In this document: piece after piece, positions 24,287 through 36,152 of the stretch
How the letters are laid out: each line of letters starts with the position of its first letter
Position numbering within the stretch: position 1 is the first letter of the stretch
Origin: Podospora pseudoanserina
Taxonomy: Eukaryota; Ascomycota; Sordariomycetes; Sordariales; Podosporaceae
Direction of reading: 5' to 3'
DNA: 64,000 nucleotides
NCBI RefSeq assembly: GCF_035222485.1
Contig: NW_026946671.1
Coordinates: 496,001 to 560,000 of the forward strand
Translations under genes and position numbers: made by a program
The notes under the pieces: generated by a model
Seen by the model: only the letters and a program-made list of their open reading frames with translations
Database searches by the model: none
Told to the model about the DNA's origin: nothing

Positions 24287-25597
24287 CTATTTGCAGTGCT
24301 CAGATAAGTCGCGCAGTTTACACTGATCACACGCGATCCGTTCAAAGTACGACCCCCCTGTACATACAAGATGAGCATCCTGGCATGGATGACAGATCTG
24401 ATGGCCGGTGGTGGTTTTCCGTTGCTGTGCAGCCGGCTTGTAATCCCTTCGAGGCCTGTTTAAGACAGGATCATATTTGCACCGATCATGCGTCTGGTGA
24501 TCTTTACATTGCTTGCATGGGGATTTCCGATCACATGGGATTCCTCCTCCTCTGTCCGCACATGGGAAACAATACGCGGTAGACTTTGCTTCTTTTTTTT
24601 CGTGCGCCACTTCTCTTATATGTTCCCGGAGAAACTTTTCACTTTTGAATCCAGTTTCGTTCCGGCAATTGGGGAGCGGACAATAATGGCGACCCCCACC
24701 CGCTGCGGGAGGCTGATTCCCATCGTGAGGCTGCGAGTTCGGGAGAGGCTGACGTTCTTCGTGCGCCACATCTTTCATATGTTGCCGGAGATTTTTTTCA
24801 CTTTTGAATCCAGTTTCGTTCCGGCAATGGGGGAGTGGACAATACTAGCGACCCCCACGCCTTGCGGGAGGCTGGTTCCCATCGTGAGGCTGCGAGTCTG
24901 GGAAAGGCTGACCTTCGCCGGCAGAGAACCCACTGTTCGAAAAACCATAGTGCGGCAAATTGTCTTGAGTAAAGAGTTGCGAATCTTCTTCAGGAGGCTG
25001 ATTGGTTTGAGGAGGCATGGCTTCTTCTCGGTATTCATCCTCCCAAAGAGACTGCGAATTTTGGGAAGGTTGCCCTTCGTTGGTATCGAACCCACCATCC
25101 AAAAATCCAGAGGGTAACACACCATCATCATCATCATCATCATCGTCAAGGAAAGACAGATTCTCCTCAGGAGGCTGATCAACTTGAGAGGGCATGATCT
25201 CTTCTCGGCGTTCTTCCCCCCGAAGAGACTGCGGGTGTTGGGAAGGCTGACCTTCGTCGCCATGATTTCCACTAGTCGCCCAACAATAGTACTCGAAATT
25301 GGCTTCATTTTGCAAAAACGGATCCTGATCGGGAGGCGCGTCGGCATATGGCCGCCAGATTATCTTATCATCTGGCCCACTGGTTAAGAAACGACAGGGC
25401 GACTCAGAAATAGGCGCATCCTCTCTGGGGGGCTGATCCTTCTTGGCAGACTGCTAGTCTTTGAAAAGCTCATTTTCGTCCTCAGACACCATACTCTGAA
25501 AATCAACGGACGTTTCCAGCCACGGCGCCCCAGGAACCTGAGCGGAGTACACCAAAACGGAACGATTTCGTACGGGCTTGGCTTCTCGGAATAGCAT
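24287..25597 (-). pseudogene. Zinc-finger gene with tandem internal duplications and in-frame TAG codons
   Basis: One reading frame from about 25597 to the TAG at 24287-24289, broken by TAG at 25454-25456 and 24845-24847. The first candidate ATG in frame is at 25597. The protein contains a pair of related acidic/Gln-rich units (EGQPSQ...REE.MP.Q..QPPEE). Next is a pair of near-identical modules, each a Pro-rich segment plus a C2H2-type finger (YCPLPxCRNETGFKSEK; C-x4-C-x14-H-x5-H). Two Cys6 clusters resembling Zn2Cys6 binuclear clusters follow (CFPC...CDRKSPCKQC and CHPC...CDQC). The first finger is preceded by TAG where its duplicate has CAT (His). The frame is otherwise intact, so it is either a recently broken gene, a gene with introns I could not place, or a readthrough gene. 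Nuclear DNA binding is a family-level guess. Confidence 0.55.
25121..25147. repeat. Trinucleotide (CAT)n encoding polyaspartate
   Basis: About nine ATC/CAT triplets encode an Asp8 run in the acidic repeat of the zinc-finger gene on the minus strand. Confidence 0.85.
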
Positions 25598-25675
25598 CCG
25601 AAAGATCCACGGATCCAATCCCCGACCGGTTGACAATCGTCCAGGAAATAAATCTCTTCCAGGCTGACCTTGGCT

Positions 25676-28079
25676 CTAGGAAGTCCGCGTATGATTCGGA
25701 TTCAAGGCGGGTATGACGATCCCCGTCCCTCCAGCTGGCGCCCCACTACCGGCCCCAACACTCGGACTCCTCCCATCTCCCACCACTAGCAGCCCGCCGC
25801 CTCCGGCCAGCCTCGCCCTGACCCTCTCCTGATGCGTGTTGTTCTTCCTCAGATGCACCTCAAAGCCCTTGACCGTGTGCTCCGGACCAACGGTATAACT
25901 CTTGCCCGGACAGTCTGCACACTTGATCCTAGGCAAGAATACGTATTTTGTCGTGGGCAAGGCCATCTGTTCCGGGGTGAGAGGCAAAGGCATCGAGTTC
26001 CCTGTTTCGGAGTTGATGGCAAAGTACCGCATTGTAGAGTCAAAGATGTCGTTGGGGTAGTCGCGGCGAAGCTCATCAAGACAGGCTGTGAGCCACGCTG
26101 GTGGTGGTGGCTAAGGGCAGGGTATGAGTACCTAGCTAACACGGGCTCGAAGTGGGACAAGGGGTCAAACTTACGGCTGCAATCTTGGGTTGTGTGCCAT
26201 CCGGGTTCGGTGGTGGAGCCGGAATGCCATCTTGCTGGTTCTGAACATTAGGGGCCACGGCGCCGCCTGCTGCTGATGGTGTTGACGGTGGGCCCATCGA
26301 ACCCGCCACGCCCGGAGCTCGTAGGTGAACAGGCGTTGGTGTAGCTGAGCCTAGCGCTGCCAGCGGCCTCGGCTTGTACTCCCGCATAAACTTCCTAAGT
26401 CGAGCCGGGTTGACACGCAGAGTGATCATGTATTGCTGTGGCACATCTTCTGTCTGCTCCCTGGTGGCCTCCCGGCCATACCGCCGAGACGTTCGGGTCT
26501 CGTGGTGGTGGATGACAGCCTCAGGGGTCTCGGATCGGCCAATATTGGCCATGCGCTGGGCAGCTGCCGTGGCGGCGCCGCGCATACCCCTGGTTCTGGC
26601 GGTCCCTTGAAGCTGAGACACGGCCGGTGAATCAGGATCAGACTCGTCACTGTCTTCCGAGTCTGAAAGGTCGACACCATCTCTGAGTGTCCTCTTGCCT
26701 CCCCTGCCAGCCCCAGCACCAATGGCGCGCTTGAACAGCCGGCTTTCCTCAATGTTTAGAGCTGCACCGGGCAGCACCGAGGATACGATCGAAGTTCGGA
26801 TGGTCCTTTGCCTTTCCTTAAGATCCGGCAACTGAGGCCCACCACGTCTGTTGGTAGAACGCTTCTGTCGCCTCTGCTCACGTGAGAACATGTTTTCGGT
26901 TCGTTCCAGTTCGGCCTCGGTATTCTCGTACAAGTACGGTGCGTAGTCCTTGGCCTGTTGTTGAGGTCGGAACACAGATGGAAGGGGTGTAGGCAAGAAG
27001 GCAGCAAGGAGGTCTGGATCCTCGATTGGCCGGCCGTCGAATGGATGGCCCACACTGTACAGACTGCGCGTGAAGAGCTGGACCTGTTCCCTGATGCAGT
27101 GAGCAATGGCGGTTGTGAACTCGCCCGACAGAGAGAGGTCCCGGGCCATGCAAGCAGCAAATTCCTCGGGCGAGTTCAGGGGGTTGTTGAGCTCCCATTC
27201 AAACTGGTCCACGAGCGTGTGTGCCCCAATGGTGATGTTGAGTTTGATCAGGATGCGCATCTCGTCATTCTTGTATGCCGAATAGGGGAGCTCGGGGTCG
27301 AGGGCTTCCTCTTCCGAGTGGACGAAGGGGAAAAAATCCTGGAGCTGTTCCGTCATCTGGGCAACCACTTGGTCATAGACAGGTTTGGCCAGAGGCGGTT
27401 CGAGGCCCATGTCTTCGACCAGTTCAGCGGCAAAGTGTTCGACTGAAACGAGGCGCTCATAGAGGTTGAAGGTAAAGGTATCCCGGAGCTTGATTTTGTC
27501 GTAGTCCACATCTATCCGGACGGGAACCAGTTCTTCAGGCTGCTCTGCCTGCTTCTTGATCTGGGACTTTGTGAACTTGACAGGTGGCGTGGCCCTGCGA
27601 CCGGGGCGACGCCTCTGGGAGGGATATATGAGCTTGGTAGTCCCACCATTCTCCGTATAGCCGTTGCCATAACCGCGGTAGCCTTCACCATATAACCTAG
27701 CCGGATACTGGTGATAGAACTCCTTGTAGGTCTTGAAGTCACTGGTGCGCGCAAGCACATCCTTGGTAGTCTTTTCGAGCCGTATTTGATCTTCGCCGAG
27801 AAGAGAAGAATGAACCCAGTCGCGTGTCTGGAAGCGGTCCACCATGACTCTTGTGAAGCTGTCCTTGTCGCGTATGGGGAGCGCCGCATCCCCATCCTCG
27901 GGCTCGGGGCTTGTGGCAGAGGATTTAGTTGGGCCATCGGCAGGTGTGGATGCAGAAGGCTGGTGGGAAGATGATGGGCCGTCGACCTGGACGTCGGTGT
28001 CAGGGGGGAGGTCGGCGGCAGTGGTCGACGTGGACGACGTGCCCAGTGCTGGTGGTGCTGACCCTTGGAGAGCAGCCAT
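25676..28079 (-). CDS. snf5: SNF5/SMARCB1-family core subunit of SWI/SNF or RSC
   Basis: Exons 26175-28079 and 25676-26110 on the minus strand join in phase 0 (GTAAGT donor, CCCTTAG acceptor), giving 779 residues. It is a nuclear scaffold subunit of an ATP-dependent chromatin remodeller. The SNF5 homology domain with its two repeats spans about residues 185-380: VPVRIDVDYDKIKLRDTF, then MRILIKLNITIGAHTLVDQF with EFA near it. The N-terminus is Ser/Pro-rich. A Cys-containing C-terminal segment, LPRIKCADCPGKSYTV, precedes a Gly-rich tail. I cannot separate Snf5 from Sfh1 with certainty; the single SNF5 domain plus long flanks favours Snf5. The stop TAG lies in frame with the downstream zinc-finger frame. 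Confidence 0.88.
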
Positions 28080-28709
28080 TGCCGCGAGGTAGCGGGTATG
28101 TTTCGTATGTGTCTGCTGGATATGGTGGAATAGAGGGAATTCGATGGGGGTACGTTAGAAAATAGTGGCTAGGAGGGGTGCAGCCTTGTTACTGTGTTGC
28201 GTATCAATGGACTGTCGTTGAGCGTGAATGGTGAAGTGAAGCAAAGCAAATTGCAAGGCTGCTGCTGCTGTTGGCTTCAGATCAATGGGCGCCAGAGAGA
28301 TGCGAAAGTGCAAGAAACGGCGAGGCGCGCGTCGCAGCAGGAGCCAATGGGACGCGAGAAAGTAGCGTCAAGGAGCTCAAGAGTATCAGGTACTTCTATC
28401 CTAAGTATAAATCAGGTGAAGAACAGGGTAGCCAGTACTTCATTGCAATCAAGGTAGCAATGTGGCCCGTGCCTACCACTCAGAAGCCCAGAAGGAGGTC
28501 ATAACGTGGTGGGGTGCAGCGACGAGCGAAGGCACAAATGCAAAGAAGAACCCCGCCTTCACAAAATCAAGCAACCGCAACAGGCTCAAAATCGTCACGC
28601 CCCGCCAGCCGCCTTGATTGTTTGCTCTCCCCCCCCTTCCTCCCCTCGCTCAGTACTATTTTGTTTATTTCCCCGATTGTCCACCGCTCGTTCGAGTCCA
28701 GCCGCCAAA
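28080..28709. other. Divergent promoter region SNF5 / PA2G4-like
   Basis: About 630 bases between head-to-head start codons. A CT-rich stretch lies just upstream of the plus-strand gene. No gene seen. Confidence 0.6.
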
Positions 28710-30270
28710 ATGACCACCGAGGAGAAGCCCGTCGGTCAGTACACACCCCCCCTTCCCTTCGCCTTGCTACATAGGATCCCCATGCCTTGCTTCTTGTCTC
28801 TTTTTTGTACAGGACAGGACCACCTTGGGCTCCCCATCATGCGCCCGCCCGATGCTAACCTTGTTTTTCCCGCCATAAAGACTACACTCTGAACAACCCC
28901 GACACCCTCACCAAGTACAAGACCGCCGCCCAGATCTCGGAGAAGGTCTTGGCCGAGGTATCGAAGCTATGCGTCGCTGGTAGCAAGATCGTCGACATCT
29001 GCGAAAAGGGCGACAAGCTCATCGAGGAGGAAGTTGCCAAGGTCTACCGCGGCAAGAAGATCACCAAGGGTACGTTAAGAGGTGCCCGACCTGGGATCCT
29101 GCCTGCCGCACCTTGACATGTCGCCACTGGCTCCCGATACCCCCTGAGCTTGTGCTTGTGCCGGTTGTTGGTGTTGACACAGATTTTTCCGCCCATCTAT
29201 AGGTTTCTCTCATCCCACCACCGTCTCCCCGGCTGCCTTTGTCACTCCTTACACCCCCCTGAAGACGGACGAGAAGGAGGCTGCGACTGAGATCCAGGCC
29301 GGCGAGCCCATCAAGATCCAGCTCGGTGCCCAGATCGATGGCTTCGGCTCCATCGTTTGCGACACCGTCGTCGCCCCCGAGAAGGAGGGAGCCGAGCCCG
29401 TCATCGAGGGCCGCACTGCCGACCTTCTCCTGGCCACCTACTATGTCAACGAGCTCCTCCTTCGGTTGATGATCCCCCCTGGACTTTTGGCCAGCGGCAC
29501 CGAAGAGGAGAAGGCCAAGGCTGCTTCCGTCAAGCCTCCCTCGCAGTCCAAGATCTCCAGCCTTTTGGAGAAGGTCGCCCAGGCCTACGACTGCAACATT
29601 GTTGAAAGCACGACCTCGTGGCTCTTTGACCGCAACGAGATCGAGGGCTCCAAGAAGATTGTCATCTCTCCTGGCGAGGGCACCAAGGGCGAGGGCGTCC
29701 CCGAGGTCGGTGAGGTCTGGGGTGTCGAGGTTGGCGTCAGCTTGGGCTCTGGCAAGGTCAAGCAGTTTGAGCAAAGAACGACTCTGCACCGCCGCACCAC
29801 CAACACATACGCCCTCAAGCGTCCCACCTCGCGCAAGATCCTCTCCGAGGTGCAGAAGAAGTTTGGCACCTTCCCCTTCAGCTTGCGCCAGCTCGAGGAC
29901 GAGCGTGATGCCAAGTCTGGCATCATCGAGTGTGTCCGTGGCAATGTGATCCGTCAGTACGAGGCCAGTGGCGAGAAGGACGGCGAGCCTGTTGCCAGAC
30001 TTTTGACCACCGTTGGTAAGAAACATTTGGAATTCCACGTCATTCTAGGACAGCTGCAGACAGAGATGTGCTGACAAATGATTGATTGTAGCCATCACCA
30101 AGAACGGCCTCTCCAAGGTTGGTGCTCCCCCTGCTTTGGACCTCGCCAAGGTGAAGTCGGACAAGAAGATTGTGGATGAGGAGATCCTCAAGATTCTTGA
30201 GCAGCCCCTGTCCCGCAACACGGGCAAGAAGAACAAGAACAAGAAGAAGAAGGCCGACGGCGAGGAGTAA
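28710..30270 (+). CDS. PA2G4/Ebp1-Cdb4 family, peptidase-M24-fold ribosome-associated protein
   Basis: Four exons: 28710-28734, 28881-29069, 29203-30015 and 30092-30270, giving 401 residues. The first exon is only 25 nt (MTTEEKPV plus one base) and joins to DYTLNNPDTLTKYKTAAQ. This family has the methionine-aminopeptidase pita-bread fold but lacks peptidase activity; the metal-ligand pattern of active M24 enzymes is not obvious here. It binds rRNA or ribosomes near the exit tunnel (Ebp1) or curved DNA (S. pombe Cdb4). Signatures are GFSHPTTVSPAAFVTPYTPL, AYDCNIVESTTSWLFDRNEIEG and FGTFPFSLRQLEDE. A Lys-rich C-terminus (KKNKNKKKKADGEE) resembles the nucleic-acid-binding tail of Ebp1. Confidence 0.92.
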
Positions 30271-31824
30271 ACACAACGGCGGGTTGAATATGGGGGGCAT
30301 TGAGCTGGATTCAGCGTCGCTACCCGAGCACAGGAATGTCCGGGGTGCAAACACCTCCTCCAAGCAGCTTCTCGGCTCTCCGCAACGGCTTTGTTACGTG
30401 GAGGACTGGGCTTGAAGTGCCCAGCAGAACAGTAGGGACAGTCGAGCAACGGCGAGCTAAGAGGGGCAAAGCGAAAGGTGTGGGGATGTGGTAGGAGAAA
30501 AAGGTTTTCTATCCATTACCCCCGCCGCCTTGGCTTATCGCTGTTTCTTAGTTCGAGCAGAAATGAATAAAAAAAGTTAATCACACTTTGGCATCCCTTG
30601 CAGCTGAGTGAACAGTAGGTATGAAGTTAGTGACGCTAGGTGGTGACGCTATGAGGCGTGTGTCAATGTCGGGTGAGTGGCGTCAGGATGGAGGACGTGG
30701 GAGGACGGGGAGGGGGAGGAAAGGGGGGGATGGATGGGAGTGTAGTCATCGGCGGGGTCTGGAGCAAGATGAGGTGGAGGTGTCGAGTGAGAGGAGCAAG
30801 CTGGGATTCACTTGAATATTGTGTTGTTGACGTGGATTGTTTTCTCGAGGCAGGTCCTATTGTGTGCTATTGTTGTAGGTGGTGGCCTATTGTGCTGGCT
30901 GGCAGCTGCAAGACGGAAGGAAGGAGGGGGTTTTTTTTTTGGCAGAGCAAGAAACACAACCAACCCCCTAGCCCCCCTGAAGCAGAACAGCCCCCTGCGA
31001 CCTAAAGTTTACCACTCACTTTTTTTCATCCACAACCTTCATCTCCTTTCTCGCCCACATCAATCATCGCCGACCTGTGGCCATCGGCATACTCATCTTC
31101 TCATTCACCACTGCCTAGATATACAGGCAACGCAGCAAATCAAGGGCGCGCCGAGCAACGCGTCACTTATCTCATCCATCAACTCGAGTCGGCAGCCAAG
31201 GAGAGCGAGCGACCAAGCAGCTCACAAAACAGAGAACTCTCAGGGCATCACGCTCGACGACAGCAGACAAGAAGCGACTCGCTCGAGATCAAAAAGGCAT
31301 CCTCACTTCCTTTTCATTTTGATACCGAAAAATCAGGATCAATTTTTTCCACGTGTGTTGGTCCTATTTTTTCCGCCGAGGAGAGGAGAATCGGGCGCAG
31401 GCAGGCTGCTCAGTGCTGAAGCTTAACCTACAGTGGCACCCCCCTGGTCAGGCCCGTTGCCCGTCACCTCCGACCACAAGATCTCCGTCTGGAGCGACAC
31501 ACCCCCTACACACCTCCTTTCCCGCACCCTTTTCTCCCACAAAAGCTACCAGTAATCGCGCGTTCAACGCCGGAAAAACGCGACGATTTTTGCAACGATT
31601 CCCACTCTGGAGCAGACACCAGGTACGTCTTGTGCGCCTTGTTTTTTGTCTGCAGCCATGCTAACACGTTGCGCAGGCGCGAAACGAACCACGGCGTGCG
31701 TTGGTTCCATCAAAGAAGGGGGCGAACGAGGCCGAGTCGCCCAGGAGCTGCTCTTGCTGATTCCCGCACTGCACCACCTACCACACCCACGCTCGCACCC
31801 GCGACCGCAGCTGCGAGCCCTAAC
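30271..31824. other. Spacer and leader of RCO1
   Basis: About 1.55 kb without a recognisable gene. From about 31000 it is pyrimidine-rich and lacks ATG for several hundred bases, suggesting a long 5' UTR for the downstream gene. Confidence 0.55.
31623..31676 (+). other. Candidate 5' UTR intron of rco1
   Basis: GTACGT donor, perfect GCTAACAC branch sequence near 31659 and GCGCAG acceptor define a 54-nt intron. Its removal also removes the ATG at 31658, which would otherwise open a roughly 60-codon upstream ORF across the true start. Confidence 0.6.
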
Positions 31825-34800
31825 ATGCCAGTAACCACAATATCTTCCAACACGCGGGCCTCTCGGTCGCGTTTTTCGAGTCCGCAAGTCACGGCGTCCG
31901 AGTCCACCACAAAGGAGTCTTCAGCCGCCGCCGTCTCTGCTGCCGAGGGTAGAGAGCCAAAGAAGAGCACTTTCTTGGAGCGCTGGTTGGAGCCGCCAGT
32001 GCAGAGCAAGCCCAGTTATCAGGAAGCAGGCCTTGTGCGGCAGGGCGTCTTTGACAATATGGCACCTCTGGGCACCATGCCGAAGCTCGGCGTCTTCAAG
32101 TCTTCGAGCGCCGCGACACCAACACCAGCCGCCAACCCCCCCAAGACCAGAATTGTTCTCAAGTCGAGCAGACCTGCGGCGCCATCTACGCCCACCCCTG
32201 CGGCGCCGCCACCACCTCCTCCGCCGGCGCCTGAGGAGGACGAGACGGAGGAGGAGGACGAGACGGCCGAGCCATACACGGAAGCCCCCTACCTGGAGCG
32301 GATCAAGAGCGAGGACAGAGGTCGTGCCGAGGGCATCAATTACAGGGAGACGACTCCTGCAGTGAGTGCACCCTCGCGCTCACATGGCTCTTTTTCTTCG
32401 CGTGACGTGGAGGTGGGCAACTGGGGTCCGGGCAGGATGTCGCAGGTGTCGTCGACCGACCGCAGAAGTCAGTCCCGGGCAAGCGCCTCATCGCATCCTT
32501 CTCATCATCATCATATTCAGCAGCAACCGTCCACAAGCAGTGCGTCTCGTGAGGATGATTTGAAAAAGATCACGGCCAAGGTGGTGGAGGCTGCGGTTGA
32601 GGCAGCGCTGCAGTTTTGTCGCTACCCCACTGCCTGGGCCCTGCGCACCCTCTACGATGAAAATTGCACTAGCCTGGAATTTCTCACCATGATCGAGAAG
32701 GTGTTCATGCAGAAGGCGGACGCACCCACGCTCAGCAAGTTTGCTAAGGATATCCAGAAGAAAAAGAAGGAGGGCAAGGCCTCCAACCAGGGATTCCAAT
32801 ACTTTTTTGGCCACGAACAAACCTCGATCCCGCCGGCGAAGCCTGCGCCCTACAACCATCTCATCAACTTTGGCGTGTCGCTTCTTCACTTTAAGGAATC
32901 AGAACCAGCCCCCAAGACCGAGAGGCAATCGACGCTCGATCGTCATACTGAACAGCCCGAGCCTGAGCCAGAAACTCGAACAGTCCCAGCCCCAGCCTGT
33001 GCACCACCACAACAGCAAGAGTCGCCAGTGCAGCCAGAGCCGGCGCAGGAACCGGTGCAGCTGCCATTGCGGGAAGCGACACCACTTCCCGCCGCTGTCG
33101 CCGAGAGCCCCCCGGTTGTTGAAGACTCTGTCGGGCCTCTCCCGTCAGACCCAGAGCCTGTTGGCACCACAGCGCCCGATACCGAGCCAGAGCAGACGCC
33201 TGAGCTCCCACAGCGCAACGAGCCTCAGGCTGAGCCGGAGCGTCAAGAGGACAAAGAGCCAGAGGAGCCCCCTCGCAAGAAACGAAAATCAGCTCGACAT
33301 TCAGAGGCGACATCCAAGAAGATGATGGAAGCAGCCGCCGCCGCCGCCGCCAGCGCGACGACGACGACGACCCAAGAGGTCGACGGCAAGCTGGTCGCAG
33401 AGACACCGCGCCGCCGCACCAGAGCGACGTCTCATTCCAGCACATCAACGCTATCCACGGCACGCTCACTGTCACTAACACCGGTAGCAGCCCGGCATCA
33501 GGCGATTGAAAATGAAGAGGCCCTGGTCTCCGATGCGCCTCCTTCCCGCAACAGCCCTGCCCCGGCCCAGCCAATCAACGGCAAGCGGCGTCGGTCCAAT
33601 GCACCACGCAAGATCAAGGGCGGGAACGTGTCACCCTCCCGGCGCTCGTCTGTTGCTTCGGCTGCGCCGCGTCCTGCTCAGTCGGCCAGCAACTCCCGCC
33701 GCCAGACGCCAGCCGTTGACCAGTCGCTTGTCGATGAGGAGCCCTACGACCCTGGCGCCACCGTCGACACATTCATCACCAGCCTGAACGGCAAGAAGAA
33801 CAAGCCCGCCATCGTGTTCACCAGCAAGGTCGGCAAGCTTGACGAGAACGACGAAAAGACTCAGCGTCGTCGCCAGGCCAAAGAAGTCACCAACGGCAAG
33901 ATTCTTGAGGATGCCATTACGAAGAAGGATGCCAGCGGTCAGTGGGAGTACAGCAACGCTCGAGGGCTCGTCGACCAGCCTTTAGCCGATGAATCCATGA
34001 TGATGATGGAGACACCCAACGCGTTGGCCACACGGCTGCGGGCCACTCTACCCGCCTCCCGCTCTACCCCGGCTGCTCGGGAAGGCAGAAGCACCCGGTC
34101 TGCCCGGAAGCGATCTCATGATGAGGTTGAAGATCCAACGTCGCCCATCACGCCAGGCTTTCCCAACTCAGCCGCGCCTTCTACTGCCGCCAACTCACGT
34201 GCTGGCACACCTGCCACTCTGCGCCCTGCCAAGAAGGCCCGCACCGGGCTCAGAGTTAAGAATTCGTAAGTGCTTCTTGGATGACGGAGAATCAATCTAC
34301 AATCTACTGACATGGTTTGTGTAGGCCCATGAAGAAAAAGACGGGTCCCTTGGCAGGTATTCCCCGTCCCAGCGGCGAGCGGAGCAGTCCCGTCGGCAAC
34401 GGTCCCGTCGGCAATCCTCAGGTAAGCAAGCACCTCTGATTTCATCAAATTTCATCTCTGCCCTGCGATATCCTTGAATGCGAGTGCATCATGGTTCAGA
34501 GACACACACGCGTGTGTGTGTGTGCATGTGTGTGTGTGTGTGTGTCTCCCACACCTACCTTACCCTTTTGTCCCCTCCCACGACATCACTAGTAGTCCCC
34601 CACCCTCCCCCAAAAAAAAAAAACTCTGCGAAATTACCACAGTCATGACCAGCAAAGAGGTAACTAACCATGCACAGGATGACAACGACGACTATTGCGC
34701 CTCTTGCAGCAGCAACGGCGAGCTCATCTGCTGCGATGGCTGCACCCGGTCGTTTCACTTCAATTGTGTCGATCCCCCGTTGGCACGAGATGCGATGCCT

Positions 34801-36152
34801 AACGAGTGGTTTTGCAACGTGTGCCGCATGACGCGCGAACTGCAACCTTTCCGCGAGCACACGGGATCCTTTGCCCTGCTTTTTGAGAAGCTCGAGGCCA
34901 AGAACTCGACCGCTTTTGCCTTGCCGCCCGACATCCGCAACTGCTTCGAGGGAGTCCGCACAGGACCCGAGGGCGAGTATGAGGAGATTCTGCCAGTCGT
35001 CAAGACTGCTCGCAAGAAGAAGAGCGATGAAGAGGCGCCTGATTTCTTCAGGCTCCGCGATGCCGAGGGCAATGCTGCCATCTGCCACAGCTGCCAGAAA
35101 CACAGCACTTCGGACCGCGCCATTATCCCATGCAGCGCCTGTGGTATCTTTTGGCATCTCGACTGCCTAGATCCGCCCTTGGCCAACCCCCCGGTCCTGC
35201 GCACGTGGAAGTGCCCTCTCCATATTGACGAGCTCTTGGCTGAGATGCCCGAGGTGCTCGCTCCTGCCCACCGGGTCCGCAAGCCCAAGACGGCCGGTGT
35301 GATTCGGCCTGCTTTCAGCCGCGGCTTCATCAACGACGGCTACATCGACGTCGCTCTCGAGGAAGACACGCCCGCCAGCAGCTGGCGGAACAGCGAGGCG
35401 TACGGCCGCACTGTGCGTCTTCCGGAGAGGGGTATCAGGGCCGACTTTCTGTCTCGGTAAGTGACTGCATCGTGTTGTTGGACGACCGAATCGCCAGACT
35501 AACTTTTTGCAGCGCTCGCTTCAACCGCAAGGGGAAGCCTATCCCGCCATTGAATGCGGCAACGACCCCAGCCGTTCCGCTTACGCAACGGACTCTTGAG
35601 GAGCAGCAAGCCGTTCGCAACCTGGCCCAGCTCAGCGGCCAGGGGACTGCCCCCCTCACCACCTTGATCGATACACTGATCGCCCAGGCCGACCCATGCG
35701 TCGTCAATCTCATGTCTCGTGGGAGCGCCGATCACTTCCAGTCCGCCAAGCAGCTCACTCGGATGGACCAGCAGAGCTTGCGCGCCATGCTGGCCCAGGC
35801 CGAGGTCATGTCGCAGCAAATCCGGCAGCTCCTCAGCTCTGGCGCCAACGGGACTGCACCTGCGGTTCCTAGCCTGACGACCTCGATGTCCATTGATGGC
35901 GACTCCGAGGCCGACAAAGTGGCTCCGTCCCCGGCTGCCACCGATGATGTCCCCGCCATGACCCAAGGCGAAAAGACGCCTGCCCTGGGCGACCAATCTC
36001 CCGAGGCTCCCCTGGAGGAGAACCCGGGCAAGGATGCCAACTTGCCGACCACGCCGACCAAGGCCACCTCGGTCGGAACCGAGCCCGCCATCGTTGAATC
36101 CAACAGCGATGACAAGAACTCGGTCAACGGGGACGTCATGGACCTCGAGTAG
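31825..36152 (+). CDS. rco1: Rco1-like double-PHD subunit of the Rpd3S/Clr6 histone deacetylase complex
   Basis: Exons 31825-34265, 34325-34421, 34678-35456 and 35513-36152, giving 1,318 residues. The start is the first ATG after the probable leader intron; the frame is open further upstream. An N-terminal conserved motif, STFLERWLEPP, is followed by MAPLGTMPKLGVFK. A long disordered Pro/Glu-rich linker follows. The first PHD finger starts at about residue 850 (YCASCSSNGELICCDGC) and the second at about 980 (ICHSCQKHSTSDRAIIPCSAC). Two PHD fingers with this spacing and the conserved N-terminal motif fit yeast Rco1 and S. pombe Cph1/Cph2. Rco1 targets Rpd3S to H3K36-methylated gene bodies to suppress cryptic transcription. 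The third intron carries a TG repeat. Confidence 0.88.
34502..34545 (+). repeat. TG-rich microsatellite inside an rco1 intron
   Basis: ACACACGCG followed by interrupted TG runs, within the 256-nt intron at 34422-34677 just before the first PHD exon. Confidence 0.85.

Noticed and set aside
24775-25347. 190-codon minus-strand frame in another phase over the zinc-finger gene
   Set aside because: The frame with recurring Cys/His modules is the correct one; this frame translates the repeats into unrelated Met-rich sequence.
29061-30038. 325-codon minus-strand frame over the PA2G4-like gene
   Set aside because: Leu/Gly/Asp-rich complement of a highly biased coding exon; the plus-strand gene is unambiguous.
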